Below, piece by piece: positions 33,015 to 41,820 of a stretch of 64,000 bases of DNA. The first letter of the stretch is position 1, and each line of letters starts with the position of its first letter. The stretch spans positions 454,664-518,663 of the forward strand of contig NZ_JYON01000001.1 in NCBI RefSeq assembly GCF_000952155.1. Direction: 5' to 3'. The position numbers and the translations under genes were made by a program. A model generated the notes under the pieces. That model was not told the origin of the DNA. It saw only the letters and a list, made by a program, of their open reading frames with translations, and did not search any database. The stretch is from Aliterella atlantica CENA595. GTDB lineage: Bacteria; Cyanobacteriota; Cyanobacteriia; Cyanobacteriales; Chroococcidiopsidaceae.

Positions 33015-34300
33015 TTTCCGATTGCTTGACCTGCTAGCCATGCTGTTGTCCAAGCGCTTTGAAAATTGAAGCCGCCAGTAACGCCATCGATGTCCAAAAT
33101 TTCACCAGCAAAGTACAGTCCTGGTGTAATTCGGCTTGCCATTGATTTGAAATCAACTTGTTTGAGAGTAACGCCGCCGCAGGTAACAAATTCCTCTTTA
33201 AATGCGCCTTTGCCTTGGATTTGATAGCTACCTTGAGTAAGTTCGCAAATTAGTTGATTGAGGGTTTTATTAGATAATTCTGCCCACCTTTGTTCTGTGT
33301 CTATTCCAGCGCGGACGATTAGATATTGCCAGAGGCGATGAGGTAAGTCAACACCGCGATGTAAGGCGATCGCTTTTTTGCTATGTTCTGATTTTACTTG
33401 CAGCAGTTTTGCCCGTAGTTCTTCGCTATTAAATTGGGTTTGCCAGTTTATTAGTAAAGTGGCTTGATAGGCGCGATCGTGTAATACTCTTGCACCCCAT
33501 GCTGATAGTTTTAGCACCGCAGGACCGCTTAAACCCCAATGAGTAATTAATAATGGTCCCGTTTGTTCTAGGGAAGTTTTGCTATCTACTGATAAGCGCA
33601 GTTTTACAGGATTGGCGCTAATTCCGGCTAAATCTTTCAAGTGCTTGTCGATAATGTTGAATGTAAATAGCGATGGAACTGGCGGTTCGATGGTATGACC
33701 TAGAGATTTAGCAACTTGATAGCCTAATGGGTTGCTACCTGTAGCCAAAAGGAGGCGATTGCACATTACCTTCTCTCCTGTCTTTAATTCAATGACAAAT
33801 TCATCATTTTGCTTAACAACTGATACAACTGTTGTACCTGTAAGCAGTTTTACTCCTGCAAAATGAGCGGCTTTCATCAAGCACTCAACAATAGTCTCCG
33901 AACTATCTGTAGTCGGAAACATTCTGCCATCTGGTTCAGTTTTTAGCTTCACGCCTTGGCTAGCAAACCACTTAACTGTATCTATAGATTGAAAGCGACT
34001 AAAAGCACCGCGCAAGGCTTTCCCGCCTCTAGGGTAATTGGGGACTAATCCCGCCGGATCGAAGCAAGCATGAGTAACGTTGCAACGTCCTCCGCCAGAT
34101 ACGCGGACTTTGGCTAAAGGTTGGCGGCTAGCTTCTAATAAACTAACTTGAGTATGGGGATGGGATTTGGCACAAGCAACAGCACCAAAAAAACCTGCTG
34201 CACCACCCCCAATGACTACTACTCGTAACGGTTGCAAAGTTGTTAATTCCTTAGATACTTTCTCCAACTCCAGCCTAACTAATTTAGGCAATTGCACCAC
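33011..34300 (-). CDS. BaiN/RdsA-type (HI0933-like) NAD(P)/FAD-dependent oxidoreductase
   Basis: The 429-residue flavoprotein has the FAD dinucleotide motif VVVIGGGAAGFFGAVA (about 27-42), then LAKVRVSGGGRCNVTHAC, GRMFPTTDSSETIVECL and the C-terminal GEILDIDGVTGGFNFQSAW. These define the HI0933/YhiN family. Members include BaiN and proteins of unknown reductase activity. Start is GTG 34300. Function in cyanobacteria is unknown. Length is normal. Confidence 0.88.
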   Translation of the reverse strand: MVQLPKLVRLELEKVSKELTTLQPLRVVVIGGGAAGFFGAVACAKSHPHTQVSLLEASRQPLAKVRVSGGGRCNVTHACFDPAGLVPNYPRGGKALRGAFSRFQSIDTVKWFASQGVKLKTEPDGRMFPTTDSSETIVECLMKAAHFAGVKLLTGTTVVSVVKQNDEFVIELKTGEKVMCNRLLLATGSNPLGYQVAKSLGHTIEPPVPSLFTFNIIDKHLKDLAGISANPVKLRLSVDSKTSLEQTGPLLITHWGLSGPAVLKLSAWGARVLHDRAYQATLLINWQTQFNSEELRAKLLQVKSEHSKKAIALHRGVDLPHRLWQYLIVRAGIDTEQRWAELSNKTLNQLICELTQGSYQIQGKGAFKEEFVTCGGVTLKQVDFKSMASRITPGLYFAGEILDIDGVTGGFNFQSAWTTAWLAGQAIGN

Positions 34301-34347
34301 GCCAAACCGTGAGGAAGATTAGTTGCTGAATACTCAATATGCACTAC

Positions 34348-34638
34348 TCAGCGATGAGAAGGTGTCTTGTCGAATAAAATTGTTTTGACAGGACGCGCTG
34401 AGGCGTGGATAACTGTGTTAGCTAAGGCAATAATTGGCTGACTGCAAGCAAGGCTATGAATTTCAGAAATTAACAGCGCGTTGCGGATAGCATAAGTGCT
34501 GTTATAGCGCTGTTTAGCGAAGGTACTATTATTTGCTCGTGCGACTTCTTGTACTAATAACTCAATATTGTCAGTATCCAGCACATTTTCTGCAACAGCG
34601 AAGCCATCCTCTATTACAGCAGATTTAATTAAACTCAT
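34348..34638 (-). pseudogene. Truncated phytanoyl-CoA dioxygenase-like remnant (N-terminal part)
   Basis: The 96-residue product reads like the start of a phytanoyl-CoA dioxygenase (PhyH) protein: IEDGFAVAENVLDTDNIELL, YAIRNALLISEIHSLA and VKTILFDKTPS. In full-length relatives this is followed by W-K-V-x-W-H-Q-D-L with the Fe(II)-binding His-x-Asp. Here a stop comes after three more residues and no rest of the gene is found downstream. It should have no dioxygenase activity. Confidence 0.6.
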
Positions 34639-34649
34639 TAAACAGTTGA

Positions 34650-34808
34650 CTATTCAGACTCAAATTGATCTTTAGTTGCACCGCAAACTGGACACACCCA
34701 ATCATCAGGAATATTCTCAAAAGGCGTACCAGGTTCTATGCCGCTGTCCGGATCTCCTACTTCTGGGTCGTACTGGTAAGCGCAAACAGTACATACGTAA
34801 CTTTGCAT
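34650..34808 (-). CDS. Rubredoxin
   Basis: The 52-residue rubredoxin has the four iron-binding Cys C6, C9, C39 and C42 (CTVC and CPVC) with [14 protein letters not shown] set the start at ATG 34808 (MQSYVCTVC). A longer frame to 34877 would run through a terminator hairpin. It lacks the C-terminal membrane anchor of the photosystem-associated rubredoxin RubA, so it is a soluble electron carrier. Confidence 0.9.
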   Translation of the reverse strand: MQSYVCTVCAYQYDPEVGDPDSGIEPGTPFENIPDDWVCPVCGATKDQFESE

Positions 34809-34830
34809 GGCAGTGTCTCTAAAATAATTA

Positions 34831-34859
34831 AAGCCTCTAGAATTTGCTTCTAGAGGCTT
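34831..34859 (-). terminator. Strong intrinsic terminator downstream of the ChaB-fusion gene
   Basis: 12-bp perfect arms AAGCCTCTAGAA (34831-34842) and TTCTAGAGGCTT (34848-34859) enclose a 5-base loop. On the minus strand the stem is followed by TTAATTATTTT, a T-rich tail. It separates the stress-protein gene from rubredoxin. Confidence 0.75.
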
Positions 34860-34883
34860 ATTGTCACTGTTTATCAAAAACTA

Positions 34884-35678
34884 CTATACAGTCATTTTAG
34901 ACTTTGACCATACACCATGTTCGTCTTGTTCAAACTGTTCGCGGACGATATCCCAAGCGTGATGTTCGGCTTTAGATTCATCGCTAGAGTTTGCTAGTTC
35001 TGAGTTGTAGTTGGCAATGTATAGCCGTTGCGCGTCTTGGGAAAGGTGAGAACGAATTTCGGGCGACAAGTGGCTGGGATCTTCTATTTGTCCCGAACGT
35101 CCGCGCGGTAATGCTGTTTCGTTAGTGTGGATTTCTTCGCCACCAGCACTTTCTAATAGTAGTTGAATTTCGCCTGATTTATCCGCAGGGACTTCTACAG
35201 CTACCATGAAGTCACCAGCTTCTATGCGGGTTTGGTAAACGGCGGCTTTGTCTTCTGGCATTCCCAATGTTACTAAAGCAGATACTAATCCAGCGCCAGC
35301 ACTTCCAGCGATCGCTCCACTAGCTGCTCCTAGTAATGCTGCGCCCAAAGGTCCTGCTGCTACTAGCGTACCGACAAAAGGAACAAATAATACTCCTACG
35401 CCAGTTAATAAAGCCAATGCAGAACCAAATAAGGAACCAAAGATCGCACCTTGTCTGAGTCCGCCGAAAATTACATCTTTTTTGGTAATAAAGCCAGCAA
35501 TTTTTGTTTCGGAGTGGAAGTTTTTGCCGACTACTGAAATATCGTCGCGGGAAATACCCCGATCTAGCAAGCGGTGAATTACACCATCAATTTGTTCGCG
35601 TTCTTTAAAAATTGCCGATACAGTGCGTTCTGCTGTGGAGACACTAGGTTGTGAGGCTGTCGGATTTGTTGCTGTCAT
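34884..35678 (-). CDS. General stress-type protein with glycine-zipper and C-terminal ChaB domain
   Basis: This 264-residue protein is a fusion. The first ~70 residues ([31 protein letters not shown]) match the YflT/general-stress-17M type domain. Residues ~75-140 form a Gly/Ala-rich hydrophobic glycine zipper likely to insert in a membrane. The last ~60 residues ([20 protein letters not shown], then [19 protein letters not shown]) are a ChaB domain, named for its link to the cation exchanger ChaA. The window also encodes a ChaA-like Ca2+/H+ antiporter at 60250. Role in stress or cation balance is inferred. Confidence 0.75.
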   Translation of the reverse strand: MTATNPTASQPSVSTAERTVSAIFKEREQIDGVIHRLLDRGISRDDISVVGKNFHSETKIAGFITKKDVIFGGLRQGAIFGSLFGSALALLTGVGVLFVPFVGTLVAAGPLGAALLGAASGAIAGSAGAGLVSALVTLGMPEDKAAVYQTRIEAGDFMVAVEVPADKSGEIQLLLESAGGEEIHTNETALPRGRSGQIEDPSHLSPEIRSHLSQDAQRLYIANYNSELANSSDESKAEHHAWDIVREQFEQDEHGVWSKSKMTV

Positions 35679-35779
35679 TTAGTTCTCCTTGAACTCTTTG
35701 CTCTCTATTTCTTCTTGGAGAATATCTAAATAGCTATCTGTGTTACTTCATCCATAGGGTTGATTAGTTAGGGTAAGCA

Positions 35780-36118
35780 ATGTTGTTTATTCTCAAGAAT
35801 TTAGCCGCAGCGACAAGTATTTTGGCGGGCTTAGAATTAGAAGCACAGACGATCCAACAATTGATGAGGAGTCTGGTAATGCGCGAATCGACTATGTATC
35901 AGGCTATTCTACGCGAAGGTCGTGCTGAGGGGCTAGAACAGGGTCGCACAGTCGGAGAAAGAACAATAGTTATCAAGCAGCTTACTCGGAAGTTAGGTAG
36001 TCTATCACCTGACGTAATTACAAAAGTGAGTAGTTTGAGTCTTGAGGAATTAGAATCTTTGGCTGAGGCTTTGTTGGATTTTACCAATGTTGGGGATCTG
36101 GAATCTTGGTTAAAGTAA
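35780..36118 (+). pseudogene. C-terminal remnant of an Rpn/PD-(D/E)XK-type nuclease (DUF4351 region)
   Basis: The 112-residue product reads like the tail of Rpn-type putative transposase/nuclease proteins: a helical segment, ESTMYQAILREGRAEGLEQG, then the DUF4351-type LTRKLGSLSPDVITKVSSLS and LESLAEALLDF. The N-terminal PD-(D/E)XK catalytic part is missing, and a stop codon lies just upstream of the ATG. It is probably an inactive fragment. Confidence 0.6.
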
Positions 36119-36174
36119 TCCGAGCTAACAGTTTCGCCAGTAGAATTCAACTAACGCTGTAATTTTCTCACTCT

Positions 36175-36768
36175 ATGTCAATTGCCCCAATTCCACCTTA
36201 TAACGCTTTAATTTTTGACTGTGACGGTACTCTAGCTGATACTTTACCCGTTCACTTTCAAACATGGTTGGCATCCTTGCAAGCAGTGGGAGCAGATATT
36301 TCTAGAAATTGGTATTACCAATACTGCGGTACGTCTGCACAGGAGATGCTGCAAATTCTTAAAGTTGAATTTGGCTATCAGTTTGACTTAGAAGAAGTCG
36401 CACAAGCAAGACAAAAGCATTACCAATCTCTGCTCAATACTGTTAAGGAAGTTCAAGCTGTTGCAGAAATTGTCCGCAACCATTACCAAAAAGTACCGAT
36501 GGCGGTGGCTTCAGGTGGTGAAAAAGTAGTATTAGAAGTCACACTTAATAATATTGGACTGCGCGATTACTTCGATGTTGTAGTCAGTATTGATGATGTA
36601 GAAAAGGGAAAACCCGAACCAGATATATTTTTGCTAGCATCGCAAAGGTTGGGTATCGCTCCCCAAGATTGCATCGTTTATGAAGATAGCGACGGCGGTT
36701 TAGAAGCTGCTCGTCGTGCCAAAATGCGCTCGATTGACGTGCGCGTTCTACTGCAACCTGAAGCTTAA
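36175..36768 (+). CDS. HAD-family phosphatase (beta-phosphoglucomutase-like)
   Basis: The 197-residue enzyme has HAD motif I in FDCDGTLADTLPVH (nucleophile Asp and acid/base Asp). The Ser/Thr of motif II is in AVASGGEKVV, the Lys of motif III in EKGKPEPD and the acidic motif IV in YEDSDGGLEAA. A helical cap of the beta-PGM type lies between motifs I and II. Substrates may be small phosphosugars, not further defined. All catalytic residues are present. Confidence 0.88.
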   Translation: MSIAPIPPYNALIFDCDGTLADTLPVHFQTWLASLQAVGADISRNWYYQYCGTSAQEMLQILKVEFGYQFDLEEVAQARQKHYQSLLNTVKEVQAVAEIVRNHYQKVPMAVASGGEKVVLEVTLNNIGLRDYFDVVVSIDDVEKGKPEPDIFLLASQRLGIAPQDCIVYEDSDGGLEAARRAKMRSIDVRVLLQPEA

Positions 36769-36774
36769 CAGCAG

Positions 36775-36957
36775 TTAAAACCTACTCCATCTATTTTGCC
36801 AAATCCCAAAAATTGCTGTAGCGATCGCCATCAATACCAATAGCCAAATAACTCCACCTGGAATAAATCCCAATATACCAAAGCCTCTTAACACCCAAAC
36901 AGCGATGGTAATGCTGATAACGATCGCTAATATCTGTATAGTCTTTCGGTTACGCAA
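36775..36957 (-). CDS. Small two-helix membrane protein (60 aa)
   Basis: The product has a basic N-terminus (MRNRKTIQ), a hydrophobic segment to about residue 24, a short turn IPGGVIW and a second hydrophobic segment. This looks like a small cyanobacterial membrane protein, but I cannot give it a function. Its stop is 6 bases from the convergent HAD gene. Confidence 0.6.
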   Translation of the reverse strand: MRNRKTIQILAIVISITIAVWVLRGFGILGFIPGGVIWLLVLMAIATAIFGIWQNRWSRF

Positions 36958-37199
36958 ATCCCTAAATAGCCTCGCAATCTTATTGGCTTTCTCTCAAGTT
37001 ATCTATATACATCCTATTTGGTAATTTTTGCCTATTAATTCATTTCCAATAAATTATTGGAACTTTCACAGCAGATTTAGCATCTCTTTACAAAAGTACA
37101 AGGTGGATTGACGATAATAAGTGATTAGGCTAACACATAAGCTGTATGTGTTTATACTATAGGGCTTATTTATATTGGTGTGGGAGCAGACGCAGGTTT

Positions 37200-37736
37200 A
37201 TGGATAGATTTTCTCCGAAATTGGGCAACGAGTGGAACGATCGCAATACAACAGCATTGATGCATGGAGAAATTTTAGTAGAGACGCGATCGCATTCAGC
37301 GTGGGGAGGAGCGGTAAGTGCAACAATGTATTTACCCATGCAGCGATCGCACGTTTGGCAGCAAGTAACAGATTATCCTCGGTGGGTACAGTATTTTCCC
37401 GATGTGACAATCAGCGAAGTTTTACACAGAGGTGAGGTAAAACGCTTGTATCAAGCCGCTAAAAAAGCTTTTATATTCTTTACCGCTCAAGTCGAAGTAT
37501 ATTTAAATGTAATTGAAGTCGTACAGCAACAGATTCAGTTTCGGCTAGAAAGAGGCACTTTTACCGATTTTACTGCCGATTTGCACTTGCAAGATTGCCA
37601 ATCCGGAACATTACTAACGTATGCAGTGCAAGCTACGCCTAATATTCCTATTCCCAGCATATTTATCCAACAAGCAATGAATTTAGAGTTGCCAGCTAAT
37701 ATGCGGAAAATGCGTCAAGTGATTTGTGGCAGTTAG
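37200..37736 (+). CDS. SRPBCC/START-like (cyclase/dehydrase) domain protein
   Basis: The ~178-residue product has the polyketide_cyc/START-like pattern: SATMYLPMQRSHVWQQVTDY, PRWVQYFPDVTISEVLH, then QFRLERGTFTDFTADL and a final amphipathic helix. Such folds bind hydrophobic ligands. I place the start at ATG 37200; an in-frame ATG at 37146 adds 18 less likely residues. Ligand unknown. It lies just before the heptamer array and tRNA-Ser. Confidence 0.75.
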   Translation: MDRFSPKLGNEWNDRNTTALMHGEILVETRSHSAWGGAVSATMYLPMQRSHVWQQVTDYPRWVQYFPDVTISEVLHRGEVKRLYQAAKKAFIFFTAQVEVYLNVIEVVQQQIQFRLERGTFTDFTADLHLQDCQSGTLLTYAVQATPNIPIPSIFIQQAMNLELPANMRKMRQVICGS

Positions 37737-37749
37737 AGCAGCACATTAA

Positions 37750-37965
37750 CAGTGACCAGTGACCAGTGACCAGTTAAATATTCAGCCCTTGGGTTTAATT
37801 CTCCCCTCTTGAAAAGGTTTTTGCTAAGGGGCACAGAGAAAGACCGCAAACTTTCCGCAACTTAAGCCTGCGTTGTAGGTTTAAAGTTGGGGTTTAACAG
37901 TGACCAATATTGTTCGCAAGCGAACGTCTTAAACCTGGTCACTGGTCACTGGTCACTGGTCACTG
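37750..37965. repeat. Pair of oppositely oriented TGGTCAC heptamer arrays
   Basis: The left array has three CAGTGAC-type heptamers (37750-37774). The right array has four GGTCACT-type heptamers (37935-37965) in reverse orientation. The arms are complementary and could pair over about 25 bases. The same design occurs at 59611-59810, and a single array lies at 38563-38581. Confidence 0.75.
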
Positions 37966-37973
37966 CTTTAATA

Positions 37974-38058
37974 CGGAGAGGGTGGGATTCGAACCCACGT
38001 TAAGTTGCCCTAAACAGCATTTCCAGTGCTGCGCCTTCAACCACTCGGCCACCTCTCC
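37974..38058 (-). tRNA. tRNA-Ser (anticodon GGA)
   Basis: Read on the minus strand, the sequence begins GGAGAGGTGGCCGAGTGG with acceptor stem GGAGAGG/CCTCTCC. The anticodon arm CAGCA-CTGGAAA-TGCTG gives anticodon GGA. A long variable arm (TTTAGGGCAACTTAA region) follows, with a GGTTCGAATCC T-arm and discriminator G. The long variable arm and G73 fit class II tRNA-Ser, which reads UCC and UCU. CCA is not encoded. Confidence 0.95.
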
Positions 38059-38132
38059 AGATGCCAGGAATTCTAATTATACAATGCGATGAAGCGCTAA
38101 GGTGAATAAAGACAAAAATTTTTCATATAGAT

Positions 38133-38501
38133 ATGCCTGATTTGTTTAAAATCGCAATTCGCGATCGCCAACTTAACAAAACCTACACGCTCCAAGTACC
38201 GGAAGATAAATACATTCTGCAAAATGCAGAACAACAAGGCGTAGAATTGCCTTACTTATGTCGCAACGGCGCTTGTACTACTTGCGCGGTGCGGGTAATC
38301 TCTGGAGAAATCTATCAGCCAGAGGCTATGGGACTATCGTCAGAATTGCGCCAGCAAGGTTACGCTTTACTATGTGTCAGCTATCCCCGCTCGGACTTGG
38401 AAGTAGAAACTCAAGATGAAGATGAAGTGTACGAACTCCAGTTTGGACGTTATTTCGGTAAAGGTAAGGTAAGAGCAGGTTTACCATTGGATGAAGAGTA
38501 G
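38133..38501 (+). CDS. Plant-type [2Fe-2S] ferredoxin with C-terminal extension
   Basis: The 122-residue protein has the cluster Cys C43, C48, C51 and C81 (CRNGACTTC and LLCVSYP). The last ~25 residues (ELQFGRYFGKGKVRAGLPLD) extend beyond the standard PetF length. This fits the long-form cyanobacterial ferredoxins of the FdC2/Fed-type group, thought to serve special electron-transfer partners. It is convergent with the ABC exporter, with a terminator between. Confidence 0.88.
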   Translation: MPDLFKIAIRDRQLNKTYTLQVPEDKYILQNAEQQGVELPYLCRNGACTTCAVRVISGEIYQPEAMGLSSELRQQGYALLCVSYPRSDLEVETQDEDEVYELQFGRYFGKGKVRAGLPLDEE

Positions 38502-38516
38502 AAGCTAATAAATAAT

Positions 38517-38549
38517 AAAGGAGATAGATGAGGTACATCTATCTCCTTT
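38517..38549. terminator. Bidirectional hairpin between ferredoxin and hepA-like genes
   Basis: 14-bp perfect arms AAAGGAGATAGATG (38517-38530) and CATCTATCTCCTTT (38536-38549) flank a 5-base loop. The A-rich left side and ACTTTTAA on the right give it terminator shape for both converging genes. Confidence 0.78.
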
Positions 38550-38562
38550 ACTTTTAACTCTT

Positions 38563-38581
38563 CACTGGTCACTGGTCACTG
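38563..38581. repeat. Single TGGTCAC heptamer array
   Basis: CACTGGTCACTGGTCACTG, two to three units of the heptamer found as paired arrays at 37750 and 59611. It ends three bases before the stop of the hepA-like gene. Confidence 0.65.
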
Positions 38582-38583
38582 TC

Positions 38584-40434
38584 TTATCCTGCTTGACTTG
38601 TTTGATTTTGCATTCTGTGATAGTTCCAAAGCTTACCGCGCTGTTCTAGCAAATCTTGATAGGAACCTTGCTCGACGATTTTGCCTTGTTCTAAAACTAC
38701 AACTTTGTCTGCTTTGGCAATTGTCGATAAACGGTGAGCGATCGCAATTACAGTTCTACCAACTGCTAACTTTTCTAGCGATGCTTGAATTAACCGCTCG
38801 GAAACAGAATCGAGGGCGCTGGTAGCTTCATCTAGAATCAATATTTCTGGGTTACGCAGCAAAGCTCTAGCGATCGCAATTCTCTGCCTTTGACCTCCAG
38901 ATAAGCGCACTCCGCGATCGCCCAACTGCGTTTCAAAGCCTTCAGGCATTTCTAATATAAAGTCCCAAGCATTCGCTAACTTCGCTGCTTCTTCTACTTG
39001 CTCTGGAGTAGCATTTTGCGAACCATAAGCAATATTGTCGTACACCGAGGAGTTGAAGATAAATGTATCTTGGCTAACGACTGCCATGCGACGGCGGACA
39101 GTATTGATGTCAAACTCGCGCAGATCGATGCTATCTAGAAAGACATGACCTTGAATAGGGTCGTAAAAGCGGGGAATCAAGTCAGCTAAGGTAGTTTTAC
39201 CTGCTCCTGAAGCACCTACCAAAGCTGTTGTCTGACCGCGTTTGATTGTGAGAGTAATATTATTTAGGACTAGGTTACTAAAGTCGTAACCAAAATCTAC
39301 CGACCTAAATTCAATTGCTTGCTGTAAGCCTGTAAATTCCCGCCTGCCATTTTCCAAGTATTTTTTGTTGTCAGTGCGTAACAGTTGCATGACGTTGTGG
39401 ATTGAGCCGCGAAAATTGCTTAACATGGCTCTATTCCCGTTCATTTCGTGGATGGATGGGACGAGGCGAAATAAGATAAACAAAAATGTTAGTAATGATG
39501 CTATTTGCAGCGTGCCATTAGCAACAAATATAGTAATTGCGACAATAATCATGCTCACCAGTACAGTTGTCGCTGCACCTTCAGCAATTGGTTTAACTAA
39601 TGCTAGTCCTAAAGTTGCTTTAATTGAATTGTCAACTACATCTGAGCTTGCTTGATAGTAGCGCTTGCGTTCAAAATCTTGGGTAGCAAAGGCTTGGACG
39701 GTACGAATACCGTTGATTAGTTCGATCGCTCTAGTGGCAAATTTGCCATTGGCTTTAGACACTGCAAAACTAGCTTCTCGTACTCGCTTGTTTAGATTAG
39801 ACAGTGCTACCGCTAGCAGAGTAAACAGCATAATAGCGAGCATTGACAACTGCCAAGACAATTGAAACATCAAAACGGCATAAACTGCTAGCGTCATGCC
39901 CTTAGTAATGATAAAAGAACTTAACCCAAATGCCTGCTGCAACCTACCAATTTCACCAGTAATTGTATTGATAAGTTCGCCTGAATGACTGGTAGAAAAA
40001 TAGCTTAAACTTAGTGACTGCAATTGCTCGAAGATTCTCTTTCTCAAGCGATCGACTAATTTAAGCTGAGTCATTTCTGTATAAACTTGGGTCAGATAGT
40101 TAAAAACTGCCCGAATCCACGTTGCTACCAAAATCAGCGTTGATACTCGGTAAAGCCGATTGGTTGACGATTCATTGATGCCTAAAATTGAAACGTCAAA
40201 CCATCTTACTCCTGTTTGGATTGCTGGAGATTCTGGGTTGACCAAACTTTGTAAGAATGCTAGCAGAAACCCTAGTCCAAATCCTTCAAAAGCTGCTGCC
40301 CCCAACGCAAAAACTATAGCTAAGGTAGCAATCCAAGGAAAGTATTTGAATTCTCGCAAAATCAGATAGTTATCTTTCCAAAAATTAGTAGCTTTAAGTG
40401 AATTGCGAACAGGAGCGGGAAGATTGAAACCCAT
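38584..40434 (-). CDS. hepA: HepA-like ABC exporter (fused membrane and ATPase domains)
   Basis: The 616-residue half-exporter has six membrane segments in the first ~330 residues, then an ATPase domain. Walker A is VGASGAGKTTLADL, the Q-loop is VSQDTFIFN, the signature is LSGGQRQR, Walker B is ILILDEATSALD and the switch His is in IAHRLST. Its size and its place after a sugar-transferase gene in the same direction resemble hepC-hepA of heterocyst-forming cyanobacteria, where HepA exports envelope polysaccharide. Outside that setting it is best called a polysaccharide or glycolipid exporter of the MsbA/HepA type. Confidence 0.8.
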   Translation of the reverse strand: MGFNLPAPVRNSLKATNFWKDNYLILREFKYFPWIATLAIVFALGAAAFEGFGLGFLLAFLQSLVNPESPAIQTGVRWFDVSILGINESSTNRLYRVSTLILVATWIRAVFNYLTQVYTEMTQLKLVDRLRKRIFEQLQSLSLSYFSTSHSGELINTITGEIGRLQQAFGLSSFIITKGMTLAVYAVLMFQLSWQLSMLAIMLFTLLAVALSNLNKRVREASFAVSKANGKFATRAIELINGIRTVQAFATQDFERKRYYQASSDVVDNSIKATLGLALVKPIAEGAATTVLVSMIIVAITIFVANGTLQIASLLTFLFILFRLVPSIHEMNGNRAMLSNFRGSIHNVMQLLRTDNKKYLENGRREFTGLQQAIEFRSVDFGYDFSNLVLNNITLTIKRGQTTALVGASGAGKTTLADLIPRFYDPIQGHVFLDSIDLREFDINTVRRRMAVVSQDTFIFNSSVYDNIAYGSQNATPEQVEEAAKLANAWDFILEMPEGFETQLGDRGVRLSGGQRQRIAIARALLRNPEILILDEATSALDSVSERLIQASLEKLAVGRTVIAIAHRLSTIAKADKVVVLEQGKIVEQGSYQDLLEQRGKLWNYHRMQNQTSQAG

Positions 40435-40461
40435 AGTTATCTGCTGACGGTAGTAATTGAA

Positions 40462-41310
40462 TTAGTTGATGACACCTGAGAATAGTTGCGGCACTGTTTG
40501 GAGAAGAACTTTTAAATCTTTGCCCAAAGACCAGTTATTTAAGTATGCTAAATGCGTGCGGCTAACAGTTTTTAGATCGAGCAATTTTTCCGTTAATTGT
40601 GGTAATCCTGTAATTCCTGGTAGGGCATTTAGCTGTTGTTGTTCTTCCAAATAAGCTAGCCTTGAAGCATCAGATAAAGTCCAAGGACGCGGACCTATCA
40701 AAGTCATTTCTCCACGTAACACGTTAAGTAACTGCGGTAAATTTTGCCAGTTACAAGTCATTTGCTCGGCAAAAGATTGATTATTTGTGCCTATTGCTGC
40801 CAACTTATACGCTTGAAATAGTTTACCTCGTTTACCTACGCACCAATGCTTATTTAAGAGCGACTGCTGCGGAAATCGCCATGCTTTCCAAGCCATTAAT
40901 CCTAAAAACACAGGGCTTAATATTGTTAGGAGTAAAGCTGAGACAATGAAATCCGATAGCCTTTTTAATAACCAACTACCAGGGTAAAGATTGCTTGGTT
41001 GTTGGTGGGCTGGATTTAGTCGGAGGAACAATGGTTTTTGTGCTTGCTCGCACGCTTGCGCCCATACTTCTAGATTGTCTTTTTGCAATTTAGCATCAAT
41101 GCGTACTAATTTTACGGGCGATCGTTTTAAACGCTCTATTAACCACTCTTGGTTTTCTTCGGCAAGTAGTTGAGACTGTTCGTATGGTTCTTTATTTACC
41201 AGTAGTTGTTTCTGTCGCCATTTCAATGTCCAGCCCATTTTTTGCTGTTCTGATTTTTTGTTACTTACTAGAACGTATGTTGGTAGATGAGAAGGTTTAG
41301 TTGCTAACAT
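40462..41310 (-). CDS. hepC: HepC-like bacterial sugar transferase
   Basis: The 282-residue protein has a divergent N-terminal ~100 residues and one membrane segment (LSDFIVSALLLTILSPVFLG). The catalytic bacterial sugar transferase domain follows, with KRGKLFQAYKL, LPQLLNVLRGEMTLIGPRPW and LPGITGLPQL. Such enzymes load the first sugar phosphate on undecaprenyl phosphate. The short form followed 27 bases later by the exporter resembles hepC of Nostoc-type cyanobacteria. It probably starts polysaccharide repeat-unit synthesis. Confidence 0.78.
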   Translation of the reverse strand: MLATKPSHLPTYVLVSNKKSEQQKMGWTLKWRQKQLLVNKEPYEQSQLLAEENQEWLIERLKRSPVKLVRIDAKLQKDNLEVWAQACEQAQKPLFLRLNPAHQQPSNLYPGSWLLKRLSDFIVSALLLTILSPVFLGLMAWKAWRFPQQSLLNKHWCVGKRGKLFQAYKLAAIGTNNQSFAEQMTCNWQNLPQLLNVLRGEMTLIGPRPWTLSDASRLAYLEEQQQLNALPGITGLPQLTEKLLDLKTVSRTHLAYLNNWSLGKDLKVLLQTVPQLFSGVIN

Positions 41311-41820
41311 TATCTTGCGATCGCTTTTACAAATATCTGCTGAAAATTACATCTTAGACTCAGAGAAATTATATTCTCACTTTTTCGTTTGATGCTTAGT
41401 CTTTGATATTAGTTCCTACAACAGCAAACTTTTCATTCTGATTTGAGCGTTAGGTTTTAATTTGTACTTCGAGCAAAGCATACAACAACTCTATTGTCTG
41501 TAGCTCACAACACAATATACAAACTATGATATTTATTTAGGCATTCTTTACATTTCTTTTCAGTTTATCTTATCCATAATTTTTTTGCTATCAAAGTGTA
41601 CCGCCTTCATCGATTCTTTAAAATGATTATTATTAGCATTACTTAGATATTTGTATATAGAAACTATCTAAGGAATGAGTGAGTAACTTAGAATTTTCTT
41701 TAATTATTTAAGCCAAAACTATCAGCTAAACTTCCACAGCAAATTAGAGCCTGCAAAAGTTTCATTGCAGGCTAGATTTGCTAAAGGCGATCGCATATTC
41801 CTAGTCAATTGCCTGAATAT
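41311..41820. other. A+T-rich spacer inside the polysaccharide cluster
   Basis: No gene is supported in 510 bases. A terminator hairpin for the kinase gene lies at 41748-41773. The region just before 41310 should carry the hepC-hepA promoter; TATAAT-like strings are frequent but not decisive. Confidence 0.5.
41748..41773 (-). terminator. Hairpin terminator after the tyrosine kinase gene
   Basis: The 9-bp arms AGCCTGCAA (41748-41756) and TTGCAGGCT (41765-41773) enclose an 8-base loop, about 48 bases after the kinase stop. On the minus strand CTAATTTG follows, a weak T-tail. Confidence 0.6.

Noticed and set aside
37910..38092. 60-codon rightward frame ending beyond 38058
   Set aside because: It is the antisense of tRNA-Ser plus a heptamer array.
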